The translations under genes were made by a program, and so were the position numbers. From assembly GCF_007859315.1 (NCBI RefSeq), contig NZ_VOHA01000002.1, positions 682,001 through 746,000 on the forward strand: DNA of 64,000 bases. Reading direction: 5' to 3'. The notes beneath the pieces are model-generated. The model saw nothing but the letters and a program-made list of their open reading frames with translations, was not told the DNA's origin and did not search any database. Source of the stretch: Reyranella sp. CPCC 100927 (lineage in GTDB: Bacteria > Pseudomonadota > Alphaproteobacteria > Reyranellales > Reyranellaceae). This document shows positions 43,599-52,722 of this stretch, in pieces. The first letter of the stretch is position 1; every line of letters begins with the position of its first letter.

Positions 43599-44507
43599 AT
43601 GGACGCCGAAGCGCTCAGGACCTTCCTCGCGGTCTACCGCGAGCAAGGCTTTTCCAACGCCGCGCAGCGACTGCATCGCACGCAGCCGGCGATCTCCCGT
43701 CGCATCAGCCTGCTGGAGCGCGAGCTGGGCGCGCCGCTGTTCGAGCGCGGCGCCAGCGGCACGATGCTGAGCCAGGCCGGTCGTGTCCTGCTGCCCTACG
43801 CCGAGCGCGCGCTGGCGGCACTGCAGGATGCCGAGAACGCGGTGCGGACATTGGCCTCGACGGCGTCAGGCCCGGTCACCCTGGCGGTCGTCGGCACCTT
43901 GGCGAGCACCCGCCTGACCCGAATCCTACGCCGCTTCGCGCGCGCCCACCCCGACGTCGATTTCAGCCTGCGCACCGCCGCCAGCGCCGAGGTCTCCGAC
44001 CTGGTGCGCCGCGGCGAGGCCATCATCGGCCTGCGCTACTTCGACGATGCGTCGGCCGACCTGAATTGCGAGACGATCTCGACGGAAGCCCTGGTCGTCG
44101 CATGCGCCCATCGGCATCCCTTGGCGGGCCGTACGATCAAGTCATTGGCGGCCTTGCGATCGGAGCGGTGGCTGGCCTTCCCCGAAGTGCCGGGCCGCCG
44201 CGAAATCGCCGCCTCGCACATCTTCGCGCTGTTTCTCGCGCACGGCCTGGGCGAAATCCCGTGGACGCCCGTCGACAGCCTGACGGCGCAGAAACGTCTG
44301 GTCGAGGCCGGCTTCGGTCTGGCCCTGCTGCCGCAGAGCGGCATCGGTGAGGAGCTGGCGTCGCGCACGCTGGCCACGATCCACGTCCGCGATCTCAAGG
44401 TCAGCCAGCCCATCACCGCCGTGACCCGCAACGGCGGCTTCCTCAGCCCGGCCTCGCAGCGCCTGCGCGACATGCTGCGCAACGCGTATCGGCGCGGGGA
44501 CGGGTAA
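43599..44507 (+). CDS. LysR family transcriptional regulator
   Basis: A 302-aa LysR-type regulator with the N-terminal helix-turn-helix (FSNAAQRLHRTQPAISRRIS, LLERELGAPLFERG) and the periplasmic-binding-like effector domain. It is transcribed divergently from the PEP mutase-like/P450 operon across a 113-bp gap that is AT-richer than its surroundings, so it most likely controls that operon and itself. ATG at 43599 is preferred over an upstream TTG at 43581. Effector unknown. Confidence 0.92.
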   Translation: MDAEALRTFLAVYREQGFSNAAQRLHRTQPAISRRISLLERELGAPLFERGASGTMLSQAGRVLLPYAERALAALQDAENAVRTLASTASGPVTLAVVGTLASTRLTRILRRFARAHPDVDFSLRTAASAEVSDLVRRGEAIIGLRYFDDASADLNCETISTEALVVACAHRHPLAGRTIKSLAALRSERWLAFPEVPGRREIAASHIFALFLAHGLGEIPWTPVDSLTAQKRLVEAGFGLALLPQSGIGEELASRTLATIHVRDLKVSQPITAVTRNGGFLSPASQRLRDMLRNAYRRGDG

Positions 44508-44513
44508 GGGCCG

Positions 44514-45641
44514 TCACGGCCGCGGGATCACCAGGTCGCGGTGGACGTTGATGCCCAGCAGCAGGCCGCAGGCGAACAGCACGGTGAGCATCGCGGTGCC
44601 GCCGTAGCTCACCAGCGGCAGCGGCACGCCCACCACCGGCAACAGGCCCATCACCATGCCCGTGTTGATGAACACGTAGAGGAAAACCGTGATGCCGATG
44701 CCCATCGCCAGCAGGCGGCCGAAATGGCTGCGCGCGCGCAGCGCCACGATGTAGGCGTAGAAGATGATGCAGACATAGAGCGCCAGCAGGATCAGCGCGC
44801 CGCGCAGGCCGGTCTCCTCGGTCCACATGGTGAAGATGAAATCGGTCTGCTTCTCGGGCAGGAAGTTCAGGGTCGACTGGGTGCCCATGCCGAAGCCCTT
44901 GCCCAGCATGCCGCCCGAGCCGATGGCGATCTTGGACTGCAGGATGTGATAGCCGGCGCCCAGCGGATCGAGATCGGGGTCGAGGAAGATGCGCACGCGG
45001 TTGCGCTGGTACTCGTGCATCAGCTTCCACGCCACCGGCAGGCTCGCGGCGCCCAGCGTGCCGGCCAGCAGGAACTTCCACAGCTTCACGCCGGCCACGA
45101 ACATCATGGCCGCCCCTGTGCTCAGCAGCACCAGGGCGGTGCCGAGATCGGGCTGCACCATCACCAGGCCAACCGGCACGACGATGCCCATCACCGGCGG
45201 AATCACATAGACGATGCGGCCGACCTGCTCGCGCGACAGCCCGTGGAAATAGCGGGCCAGGGCCAGAATGGCCGCGATCTTCATCAGCTCGGACGGCTGG
45301 ATCTGCACCGGGCCAAGATCAAGCCAGCGCTGGGCGCCCATGGCGCCCTTGCCGATCACGTCGACAGCCACCAGCAGCAGCACCGACAGGATATAGGCCG
45401 GGTACGCCAGCCGCATCCAGACGCGCAGATCGACCAGCGCCACCAGCAGCATCACGCCGGCGCCGATCGAGAACCGCATCACATGCTTGGCGGCCCACGG
45501 ATCGGGCTTCATGCCGCCGGCGGAGTAGAGCGCCGCCGTGCCGACGCCGGCAACGCCGATCAACACCAGCACCAGCCGCCAGTCCAGCCGCCGGATCTTG
45601 CCGGCCAGCGTGAGTTCGGTGCGGTTGGCGGCCAGGCTCAT
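44514..45641 (-). CDS. rodA: Rod shape-determining peptidoglycan polymerase RodA
   Basis: A SEDS-family glycosyltransferase, 375 aa with about ten membrane helices, which polymerises lipid II for side-wall growth. Conserved landmarks include GAMGAQRWLDLGPVQIQPSE, DLGTALVLLSTG and the C-terminal GVPLPLVSYGGTAM. The ATG at 45641 overlaps the mrdA stop by four bases, fitting the obligate RodA-PBP2 pair. Last gene of the mreBCD-mrdA-rodA operon. Confidence 0.96.
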   Translation of the reverse strand: MSLAANRTELTLAGKIRRLDWRLVLVLIGVAGVGTAALYSAGGMKPDPWAAKHVMRFSIGAGVMLLVALVDLRVWMRLAYPAYILSVLLLVAVDVIGKGAMGAQRWLDLGPVQIQPSELMKIAAILALARYFHGLSREQVGRIVYVIPPVMGIVVPVGLVMVQPDLGTALVLLSTGAAMMFVAGVKLWKFLLAGTLGAASLPVAWKLMHEYQRNRVRIFLDPDLDPLGAGYHILQSKIAIGSGGMLGKGFGMGTQSTLNFLPEKQTDFIFTMWTEETGLRGALILLALYVCIIFYAYIVALRARSHFGRLLAMGIGITVFLYVFINTGMVMGLLPVVGVPLPLVSYGGTAMLTVLFACGLLLGINVHRDLVIPRP

Positions 45642-47587
45642 GGCTCGCTCCGCTTGGGCGGCGGCACTTCGGCCACCGTGCCGCCGGCGAGAGCCGCGCT
45701 CTTGAAGCGCTCGGGCCGCCGGGACGGATCGATCTTCTGCGTCTGCAGCAGGATGTCGCGGGTGATCGGCGCGGCCGTGGTCGAGCCGCCCATGCCGTGC
45801 TCGACCACCACGGCGCAGGCGTAGCGCGGGTTGTCGACCGGCGCGTAGCCGCAGAACAGCGCGTGGTGCCGCAAGTGCCAGGGCAGCTCTGCCTGCGACA
45901 TCCGCCGCGCGCGCTCGCTCTCGGTGATGCGCTTGACCTGGGCGGTGCCGGTCTTGCCCGCCATCGCCATGCCCTTCTCGGAGATGCGCGAGGCAAACGC
46001 CGTGCCGCTCTGGCTGTTCACCACCATGTCCATGCCGGTCTGGACCGCCTTCAGATGCTGCGGATTGAAGCGCAGGCTGGCCCCGGAGGGCTTGTTCTGC
46101 ACCGCCGGCGGCTGCAGCGCGTCCCGCGCGCCGGCGCTGGCGGCGACCAGTCGCGGCTGCACGTCGAAGCCGCCGTTGGCGATGCGCGCCGTCATGACCG
46201 CCAGCTGCAGCGGCGTCGACAGCATGTCGCCCTGGCCGATGCCGAGATTGTAGGTGTCGCCGACACCCCAGGGCTTGCTCTCGCGATCCTGCTTCCACGC
46301 GCGTGTCGGCTGCAGGCCGCCCGACTCCTCCGGCAGCCCGACGCCGGTGGGCTTGCCGAAACCAAGCTTTGCCGCCACCTCGGCGATGCGATCGACGCCG
46401 GCGCGCTTGGCCGCCTCGTAGAAGTAGCAGTCGCACGACTGCTGCAAGGCCTCGACGACATTGAGCCAGCCGTGGCCGGCGGGATGGATCCAGCAGTATT
46501 TCTTGACGCCGCCGGGCATCTCGATGGAGCCGGCACAGGGGATCCGATCCCAGAGGCTGACGGTCTTGCTGTCCAGCGCCGCCAGCGCCGTCACCATCTT
46601 GTAGGTCGATCCCGGCGGGTAGACGCCCTGCGCCGCCTTGTTGAGCAGCGGTTTCTTCGGGTCGTTCAGCAGTTCCTGCCACTCGGTCTGGGTGACGCCG
46701 CGCGCGAAGGTGTTGTTATCGAAGCTCGGCACCGAGACCATCGCCAGGATGTCGCCGGTGATGACGTCCATCACGACGGCCGACGCGCTCTGGTCCTTCA
46801 GGCGCTCGGTCACGTATTGCTGCAGCTCCAGGTCGATGGTGAGCAGCAGATTGGCACCCGACTCGCCCTCGACACGATCAAGCTCGCGCACCACGCGGCC
46901 GACGGCGTTGACCTCGACCTGGATGCCGCCCGGCTTGCCGCGCAAGGCCTCGTCGGCCCCCTTCTCGACGCCCTTCTTGCCGATGCGCATGCCCGGCAGC
47001 TGCAGCACCGGATCGTCGCTGTCGCGCAGATCGTCCGGGGAGACGCGGCCGACGTAACCCACGATGTGGCTCATCAGCTCGGGGAAGAAATAGTCCCGCG
47101 TCTGGCCCAGGTCGATCGAGACGCCGGGCAGATCCGGCGCGTTGAATTCGATCTGCGCCACCTGCTCCCAGGTCAGGTTCTCGCGCACCGTCACCGGCAC
47201 GAAGCTGCGGTTGCGCCGCATCTGCTCGATGATGCGCTGGCGCTCGCCGTCGCTGATGGCGATCACGCGATCGAGGCGTTCCAGTACGGTCTCGGCCTGC
47301 TTCATCGCCTCCGAGACACGCCCCTTGTCGGCGGTGATCAGGACCCGGAAATTGTTGCGGTTGGCCGCCAGCGGCTCGCCGGTGCGCTCGAAGATCAAGC
47401 CGCGCGAGGGTGTCAGCGGCCGGGTGTTGATGCGGTTGTCGTCGGCCAGCACCTTGTACTTGTCCGACTCCACCGTCTGCAGCCAGTACAGCCGGGCGCC
47501 CAGCATGCCCAGCAACCCCATCTTCAGGCCGCCCAGCAACAGCGCCCGGCGGGTGAAGAGCGTGTAACGGTCGGCGTCACGCCTCAT
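45638..47587 (-). CDS. mrdA: Penicillin-binding protein 2 (elongasome transpeptidase)
   Basis: A class B PBP, 649 aa. One N-terminal membrane helix (ALLLGGLKMGLLGMLGARLY), a pedestal domain, then the transpeptidase with nucleophile motif SxxK at S327-K330 (PPGSTYK), an S-x-D/N-type motif in QQSCDCYF and KTG in AMAGKTGTAQ. It cross-links side-wall peptidoglycan with RodA. The start ATG at 47587 lies in the second copy of a 16-bp direct repeat and overlaps the stop of a 50-codon ORF made by the inserted family A element. Confidence 0.96.
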   Translation of the reverse strand: MRRDADRYTLFTRRALLLGGLKMGLLGMLGARLYWLQTVESDKYKVLADDNRINTRPLTPSRGLIFERTGEPLAANRNNFRVLITADKGRVSEAMKQAETVLERLDRVIAISDGERQRIIEQMRRNRSFVPVTVRENLTWEQVAQIEFNAPDLPGVSIDLGQTRDYFFPELMSHIVGYVGRVSPDDLRDSDDPVLQLPGMRIGKKGVEKGADEALRGKPGGIQVEVNAVGRVVRELDRVEGESGANLLLTIDLELQQYVTERLKDQSASAVVMDVITGDILAMVSVPSFDNNTFARGVTQTEWQELLNDPKKPLLNKAAQGVYPPGSTYKMVTALAALDSKTVSLWDRIPCAGSIEMPGGVKKYCWIHPAGHGWLNVVEALQQSCDCYFYEAAKRAGVDRIAEVAAKLGFGKPTGVGLPEESGGLQPTRAWKQDRESKPWGVGDTYNLGIGQGDMLSTPLQLAVMTARIANGGFDVQPRLVAASAGARDALQPPAVQNKPSGASLRFNPQHLKAVQTGMDMVVNSQSGTAFASRISEKGMAMAGKTGTAQVKRITESERARRMSQAELPWHLRHHALFCGYAPVDNPRYACAVVVEHGMGGSTTAAPITRDILLQTQKIDPSRRPERFKSAALAGGTVAEVPPPKRSEP

Positions 47588-47736
47588 GGCGCCCGCCTCG
47601 CAGGAAGATTCACCACAGAGGCACAGAGACACAGAGACAGCACAGAGATGACGTTTCGCGCGCCGCAGGCGCGCAACCACTTCTCTCTCTGTGCCTCTGT
47701 GTCTCTGTGGTGGCCTTTCATGGCGTCGCGCCTCAT
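47584..47736 (-). CDS. Element-derived 50-codon ORF linking mreD to mrdA
   Basis: Starts at the ATG in the distal copy of the duplicated mrdA start (overlapping the mreD stop as ATGA), reads MRRDAMKGHHRDTEAQREKW and then through the repeat, and ends LPARRAP with a TGA that overlaps the ATG of mrdA. Either it is translated merely to carry ribosomes from mreD to mrdA, or it is silent. The peptide sequence is that of the repeat, so no protein function is claimed. Confidence 0.45.
   Translation of the reverse strand: MRRDAMKGHHRDTEAQREKWLRACGARNVISVLSLCLCASVVNLPARRAP
47603..47714. repeat. Palindromic element, family A copy 3, inside the mre operon
   Basis: GGAAGATTCACCACAGAGGC on one side and CCTCTGTGTCTCTGTGGTGG on the other, with centre CGCGCGCCGCAGGCGCGC. 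Unlike copies 1 and 2, it lies inside an essential operon between mreD and mrdA. Confidence 0.88.
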
Positions 47737-48269
47737 GACCGGTTCCCCAGCGTGTTGAGCGGACTGCGGGCACGGCCGCGGCCCAGAATCCAGCCGAAGA
47801 TCGGATAGAGGAACAGCGACACGATGTACTGGAAGAACAGCGGCTGCGGATCGATGAAGCGCCATGACAGCAGGGTCACGACACACCACGCCATGGTGAC
47901 GGCCACGGCCGACAGCATGGCATAGCCCAGCCAGATGAACGTGAACGACACCGCCACCAGGTACTTCTGGTTGCCCAGGATCACCTGGCGAATCATCAGG
48001 AACTGCAGGGCCGACAAACCGACAGGGGCACCCACGCCGCCCTGCAGCAGATCGTACAGCATGCCGAACACGAACAGCAGCCAGGCCGGCAGGGCCTCGG
48101 CGCGGAACAGGCAGAAATGGTAGACCGCCATCAGCGGCAACAGCGGCGCCGCGGCCATCACATCCGGCAGCCGGATCGGCGCCAGGGTCAGCAAGATCAG
48201 CAGCCCCACCAGCGCACCGGGCAGCGCGGCGTAGAGCGCGCGGTCGAGCTGGTGCAGGAACTCGACCAC
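47733..48269 (-). CDS. mreD: Rod shape-determining protein MreD
   Basis: A 178-aa inner-membrane protein with five or six hydrophobic segments, for example ALPGALVGLLILLTLAPIRL and MLYDLLQGGVGAPVGLSALQ. MreD links MreC to the cytoplasmic MreB filament and the elongasome. It starts with GTG at 48269, one base after the mreC stop. Its stop overlaps the first, now superseded, mrdA-like ATG. Confidence 0.93.
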   Translation of the reverse strand: MVEFLHQLDRALYAALPGALVGLLILLTLAPIRLPDVMAAAPLLPLMAVYHFCLFRAEALPAWLLFVFGMLYDLLQGGVGAPVGLSALQFLMIRQVILGNQKYLVAVSFTFIWLGYAMLSAVAVTMAWCVVTLLSWRFIDPQPLFFQYIVSLFLYPIFGWILGRGRARSPLNTLGNRS

Positions 48270-48270
48270 G

Positions 48271-49200
48271 TCAGCGCCCCTTGTTGACGGTGGGCATCGG
48301 TTTCGCTGCCGGGGGCGGCGCCGGCGGGCCGAAGGTCTCGGGCGGCGCCGCGGCCGGCCCGGTCACCAGGCCGGTAATGCCGTAGTCGATCACCCGCACG
48401 AACTCCAGGCGCACGACCTCGCCCAGCGGCTTGACGCGGATGCTGCCGTCGGCCGTCGACGCCACGACCCCGACCGGGATGCCGACCGGGAAGCTGCCGC
48501 CATGGCCTGACGTGATGATCCGGTCGCCGGCCTGGATGCCCACCACCGACTGTGTCATCACCAGCTTGGGCATCGGCGAGTTGTCGCCGGTCAGGATCGC
48601 CCGTTCGCGCGTTCGCTCGACCAGGACCGGCAGGCGGAAACTGAGATCCGACAGCAGCAGCACCCGCGACCAGCCCTCGCCCACCTCGGTGATGCGACCG
48701 ATCAGGCCTTCGCCGGTGACGACGGCCTGGCCGCTGGCGACGCCGGCACGGCGGCCGACATTGAGCAGCATGCTGCGCACGAAAGCGCTGCCCGACTCGC
48801 CGACCACCCGCGCCGTGATGAAGGTCGCCTGCGGCCCTTCCTTGAAGTTGAGCAGGCCGCGCAGCTCGCCGTTCTCGACCTCGAGCCGTCGCGCCACGCT
48901 CTGCCAGGCCAGCAGCCGCGCGTTCTCCTCGCGCAGGCGCGCGTTCTCGGCCCGCAGGTCGGCGAGGTCCTCGATCGTGGCGATGAAATCGTTGACCGTC
49001 GCGACCGGCCGCGACATGGCCTCCAGCAGCGGCGTCACCAGATCGAGCGCCGCGGCACGCACGCGTTCGAGCAGGACCGTGTCAGCCTTGCCGACGAGCA
49101 TCGTGCCAGCCGCAGCCGCCACCAACAGCGCCAGCGAAAAGCGCTGCACAAGGTGTCGTACGGATGCAGCCGTCTGCGCGACGCTGTTGCGCAAAGCCAT
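48271..49200 (-). CDS. mreC: Rod shape-determining protein MreC
   Basis: A 309-aa bitopic protein: one N-terminal membrane helix (QRFSLALLVAAAAGTMLVGK), a coiled-coil (ADLRAENARLREENARLLAW) and a periplasmic beta-barrel domain with GRRAGVASGQAVVTGEGLIG and GDRIITSGHGGSFPVGIPVG. A Pro-rich tail (PPETFGPPAPPPAAKPMP) follows. It activates PBP2. Second gene of the operon, 62 bp after mreB. Confidence 0.95.
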   Translation of the reverse strand: MALRNSVAQTAASVRHLVQRFSLALLVAAAAGTMLVGKADTVLLERVRAAALDLVTPLLEAMSRPVATVNDFIATIEDLADLRAENARLREENARLLAWQSVARRLEVENGELRGLLNFKEGPQATFITARVVGESGSAFVRSMLLNVGRRAGVASGQAVVTGEGLIGRITEVGEGWSRVLLLSDLSFRLPVLVERTRERAILTGDNSPMPKLVMTQSVVGIQAGDRIITSGHGGSFPVGIPVGVVASTADGSIRVKPLGEVVRLEFVRVIDYGITGLVTGPAAAPPETFGPPAPPPAAKPMPTVNKGR

Positions 49201-49262
49201 GGGTTCCCCCGACGTGCCGTCCTATCCTACGCCGACGACAGCCAAAACGCGACCCGTCGGCG

Positions 49263-50318
<1,056 letters not shown>

Positions 50319-50468
50319 TCAGGACGACGGCGGAGAAGCGAAGGCCCTGCAAGTTTGAAGGGGCCGACGGCACGAGCGCGGGTCGTCATAGACCGCCCGC
50401 CGGACGGCGGCAAGTATTGACCTTCCCGGTTTTACCCTGCACGCCGCGGGCCCGGTTTGTTCCCCACT

Positions 50469-50616
50469 ACCTTCCCCCGCTTGCGGGGGAAGGTGCCCCG
50501 AAGGGGCGGATGGGGGACGCTCGAACGGAGGTGGTGCATCAATTCGACACGACCTTCGCCGTACCGTCCCCCATCCGGCGCTTCGCGCCACCTTCCCCCG
50601 CAAGCGGGGGAAAGTA
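50469..50616. repeat. Palindromic intergenic element, family C copy 3
   Basis: About 148 bp with ends TACCTTCCCCCGCTTGCGGG and CCCCGCAAGCGGGGGAAAGT and inner arms GGGCGGATGGGGGACG/CGTCCCCCATCCGGCG. It lies in the 319-bp gap between mreB and a LysR gene. Confidence 0.88.
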
Positions 50617-50622
50617 AGTATG

Positions 50623-51513
50623 TCATGGCGGCGCGGTGGCGCTCAGCGCATCCAGGAAGACCCTGACCTTGGCCGGCATGAGGTGGCGGCCCGGCAGCAG
50701 CGCATAGATGCGCAGCGGATCGCAGGTGAAGCCGGGCAACACGTCGCGCAGCAGCCCCGCCCGCACGGCGTCGCGACAATACGACGCCGTCACCCGCAAC
50801 ACGCCCAGTCCGGCGATCGCAGCCTGGCGGCGCACCTCGGCATTGGGGCTGCGCATGCGCGGCACGACGGGTACGCGTTCGACCGAGCCGTCGACGGCGG
50901 TGAACAGCCATTCCGTATCGCCTGAGCTCGCCAGCAGCGGCACGTCGACAAGATCCTGCGGCCGTTCGACCGGCCGGTGCTGCGCCAGCAGACCGGGCGC
51001 CGCGAACAGGCCGCGATGCAGGGCAAAGACGCGGCGCGCCACGAAACTGGAATCGGGCAGCCGGTCCTCGACGGCGGTGAAGACGACATCGACGTGGCGA
51101 TCCAGCGGATCGACCCGGCTATGCTCGACATCGATATCGATCTTCAGCGCCGGGTAACGCTGCAGCATGTCGCAGGCGACCGCCGCCAGGTGATGGGCGC
51201 CGAATTCGTACGGCGCGGCAATGCGCAGGGTGCCGAACACCTCGTCGCCCAGCGCCATCGCTTCGCTGCGCGCCTCGCGCAGGCGCAGGAACATCGGCGC
51301 GACGTTGCGGTACAGCGCCTCGCCCGCCTCGGTCAGCCGCAGGCGCCGTGTCGTGCGCTCCAGCAACCGCGTCTTCAGTTCCTCTTCCAGGCGCGCGACC
51401 GACGCGCTCACGCTCGATTTCGGCCACTCCATCGCCTGCGCCGCCGCGCTGAAGCCGCCATGCTCGATGACACGGCAGAAGGCGTCGAAATCGTCCCAGC
51501 TCATTGTTTTCAT
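50623..51513 (-). CDS. LysR family transcriptional regulator
   Basis: A 296-aa LysR protein of the DsdC/AaeR-like clade, with helix-turn-helix FSAAAQAMEWPKSSVSASVA then RLEEELKTRLLERTTRRLRL and the effector domain. Divergent from the Rieske oxygenase gene across an 88-bp gap, so it probably regulates it. ATG at 51513 is used; a second ATG at 51504 is possible. Confidence 0.9.
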   Translation of the reverse strand: MKTMSWDDFDAFCRVIEHGGFSAAAQAMEWPKSSVSASVARLEEELKTRLLERTTRRLRLTEAGEALYRNVAPMFLRLREARSEAMALGDEVFGTLRIAAPYEFGAHHLAAVACDMLQRYPALKIDIDVEHSRVDPLDRHVDVVFTAVEDRLPDSSFVARRVFALHRGLFAAPGLLAQHRPVERPQDLVDVPLLASSGDTEWLFTAVDGSVERVPVVPRMRSPNAEVRRQAAIAGLGVLRVTASYCRDAVRAGLLRDVLPGFTCDPLRIYALLPGRHLMPAKVRVFLDALSATAPP

Positions 51514-51601
51514 GGCCGAACAGTGTTTCCACCCAGACCGATTTATCCGCTCCGCCGTGCCGCCTACGCTTGGCCTGCCCACAACACGAAGGGAGGCCGA
51601 C

Positions 51602-52681
51602 ATGCAGGTCGGACACGCCAACGCCACGTTCCTGCGGAACTGCTGGTACGTCGCCGCATGGGACTATGAACTGATCGACGGCAAATTGCTGGCGCGAACC
51701 ATACTCGACGAGCCGGTCCTGCTCTACAAGGGCGAGAGCGGCAAGGTGGTGGCGCTCGAAAACCGCTGCTGCCATCGCGCCGCGCCGTTGTCGCTGGGTC
51801 GCCTCGAGGGCGACGACGTGCGCTGCATGTATCACGGCCTGAAGTACAACCCGGCCGGCCGCTGCATCCAGATCCCCGGACAGGAAACCATCCCGCCGCG
51901 GCTCGGCGTCCGCAGCTATCCGGTCATCGAGCGCGATCGCCTGATCTGGATCTGGACCGGCGATCCGGCTGCCGCCGACCCGGCCCTGATCGTCGACTTC
52001 CCCTACCTGCGCGATCCCGCCTGGCGCGGCGTGCCCGACTACCTCCACTACAAAGCCAACTACCTGCTGATCGTCGACAACCTCAGCGACTTCGCCCACC
52101 TCGCCTTCGTCCACACCAAGACCCTGGGCGGCTCGGAGGAGTACGCCTACACCACCAAGCCCGTCGCGGTCGAACGGCTGGAGCGTGGCTTTCGCGTGAA
52201 GCGCTGGCACATGAACGCGCCACCGCCGCCCTTCCACCGCAAGGTGGTCCGTAACGACGATCGGGTCGATCGTTGGAATGTCGGGCACATGCACATTCCG
52301 GGAATCTTCTTCCTCGAGTCGGGCTTCGCGCCACAAGGATCGGGCGCCGAGACGGGCAATCTCGATGGCGCCAAGCAATACCGCAACTGCCAGTTCATGA
52401 CGCCCGAGACCGCCAGCACCACGCATTTCTTCTGGAACTATCTGCACAACTTCGAAATCGACAACCCGACCATCGCGCTGTCGCTGCGCAACAGCCTGGT
52501 CGAGGGCTTCATGGAGGATAAGCACATCATCGAAGAGCAGCAGAAGGTGCTCGATGCCGATCCGTCGTTCCGCTTGCTGGCGATCGGCGCCGACGCGCCG
52601 CTGGCGCACTTCCGCTGGACGCTGACCAAACTGATCGCAGCGGAACAGAAGATGGCCGAACAGAAGACGGCAGCGGAGTAG
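51602..52681 (+). CDS. Rieske aromatic oxygenase, vanillate O-demethylase (VanA) type
   Basis: A 359-aa terminal oxygenase of the VanA/Pobilikely class: N-terminal Rieske cluster ligands C56, H58 (RCCHRAAP) and C75, H78 (CMYHGLKY), then the mononuclear iron site with D/N159-160, H166 and H171 (DNLSDFAHLAFVH). The start MQVGHANATFLRNCWYVAAW is typical. GGGAGG precedes the ATG. It would demethylate or hydroxylate an aromatic substrate and needs a reductase not encoded beside it. Confidence 0.9.
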   Translation: MQVGHANATFLRNCWYVAAWDYELIDGKLLARTILDEPVLLYKGESGKVVALENRCCHRAAPLSLGRLEGDDVRCMYHGLKYNPAGRCIQIPGQETIPPRLGVRSYPVIERDRLIWIWTGDPAAADPALIVDFPYLRDPAWRGVPDYLHYKANYLLIVDNLSDFAHLAFVHTKTLGGSEEYAYTTKPVAVERLERGFRVKRWHMNAPPPPFHRKVVRNDDRVDRWNVGHMHIPGIFFLESGFAPQGSGAETGNLDGAKQYRNCQFMTPETASTTHFFWNYLHNFEIDNPTIALSLRNSLVEGFMEDKHIIEEQQKVLDADPSFRLLAIGADAPLAHFRWTLTKLIAAEQKMAEQKTAAE

Positions 52682-52684
52682 CTG

Positions 52685-52722
52685 CAGCCTACCTTCCCCC
52701 GCTTGCGGGGGAAGGTAGGCTG
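52685..52722. terminator. Perfect 18-bp stem between convergent genes (family C hairpin)
   Basis: CAGCCTACCTTCCCCCGC, loop TT, GCGGGGGAAGGTAGGCTG: a single end-hairpin of the family C element with the stem extended by six base pairs. It lies between the convergent oxygenase and kinase genes and would terminate both. Confidence 0.75.

Larger units (their letters stand above)
47573..47737. repeat. 16-bp direct repeat flanking the family A insertion in mreD-mrdA
   Basis: GGCGTCACGCCTCATG at 47573-47588 and GGCGTCGCGCCTCATG at 47722-47737 match at 15 of 16 bases, 149 bp apart, on either side of the palindromic element. On the minus strand each reads CATGAGGCG..GACGCC, that is the start codon and first codons (M-R-R-D-A) of mrdA. 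It looks like a target-site duplication. Confidence 0.85.
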
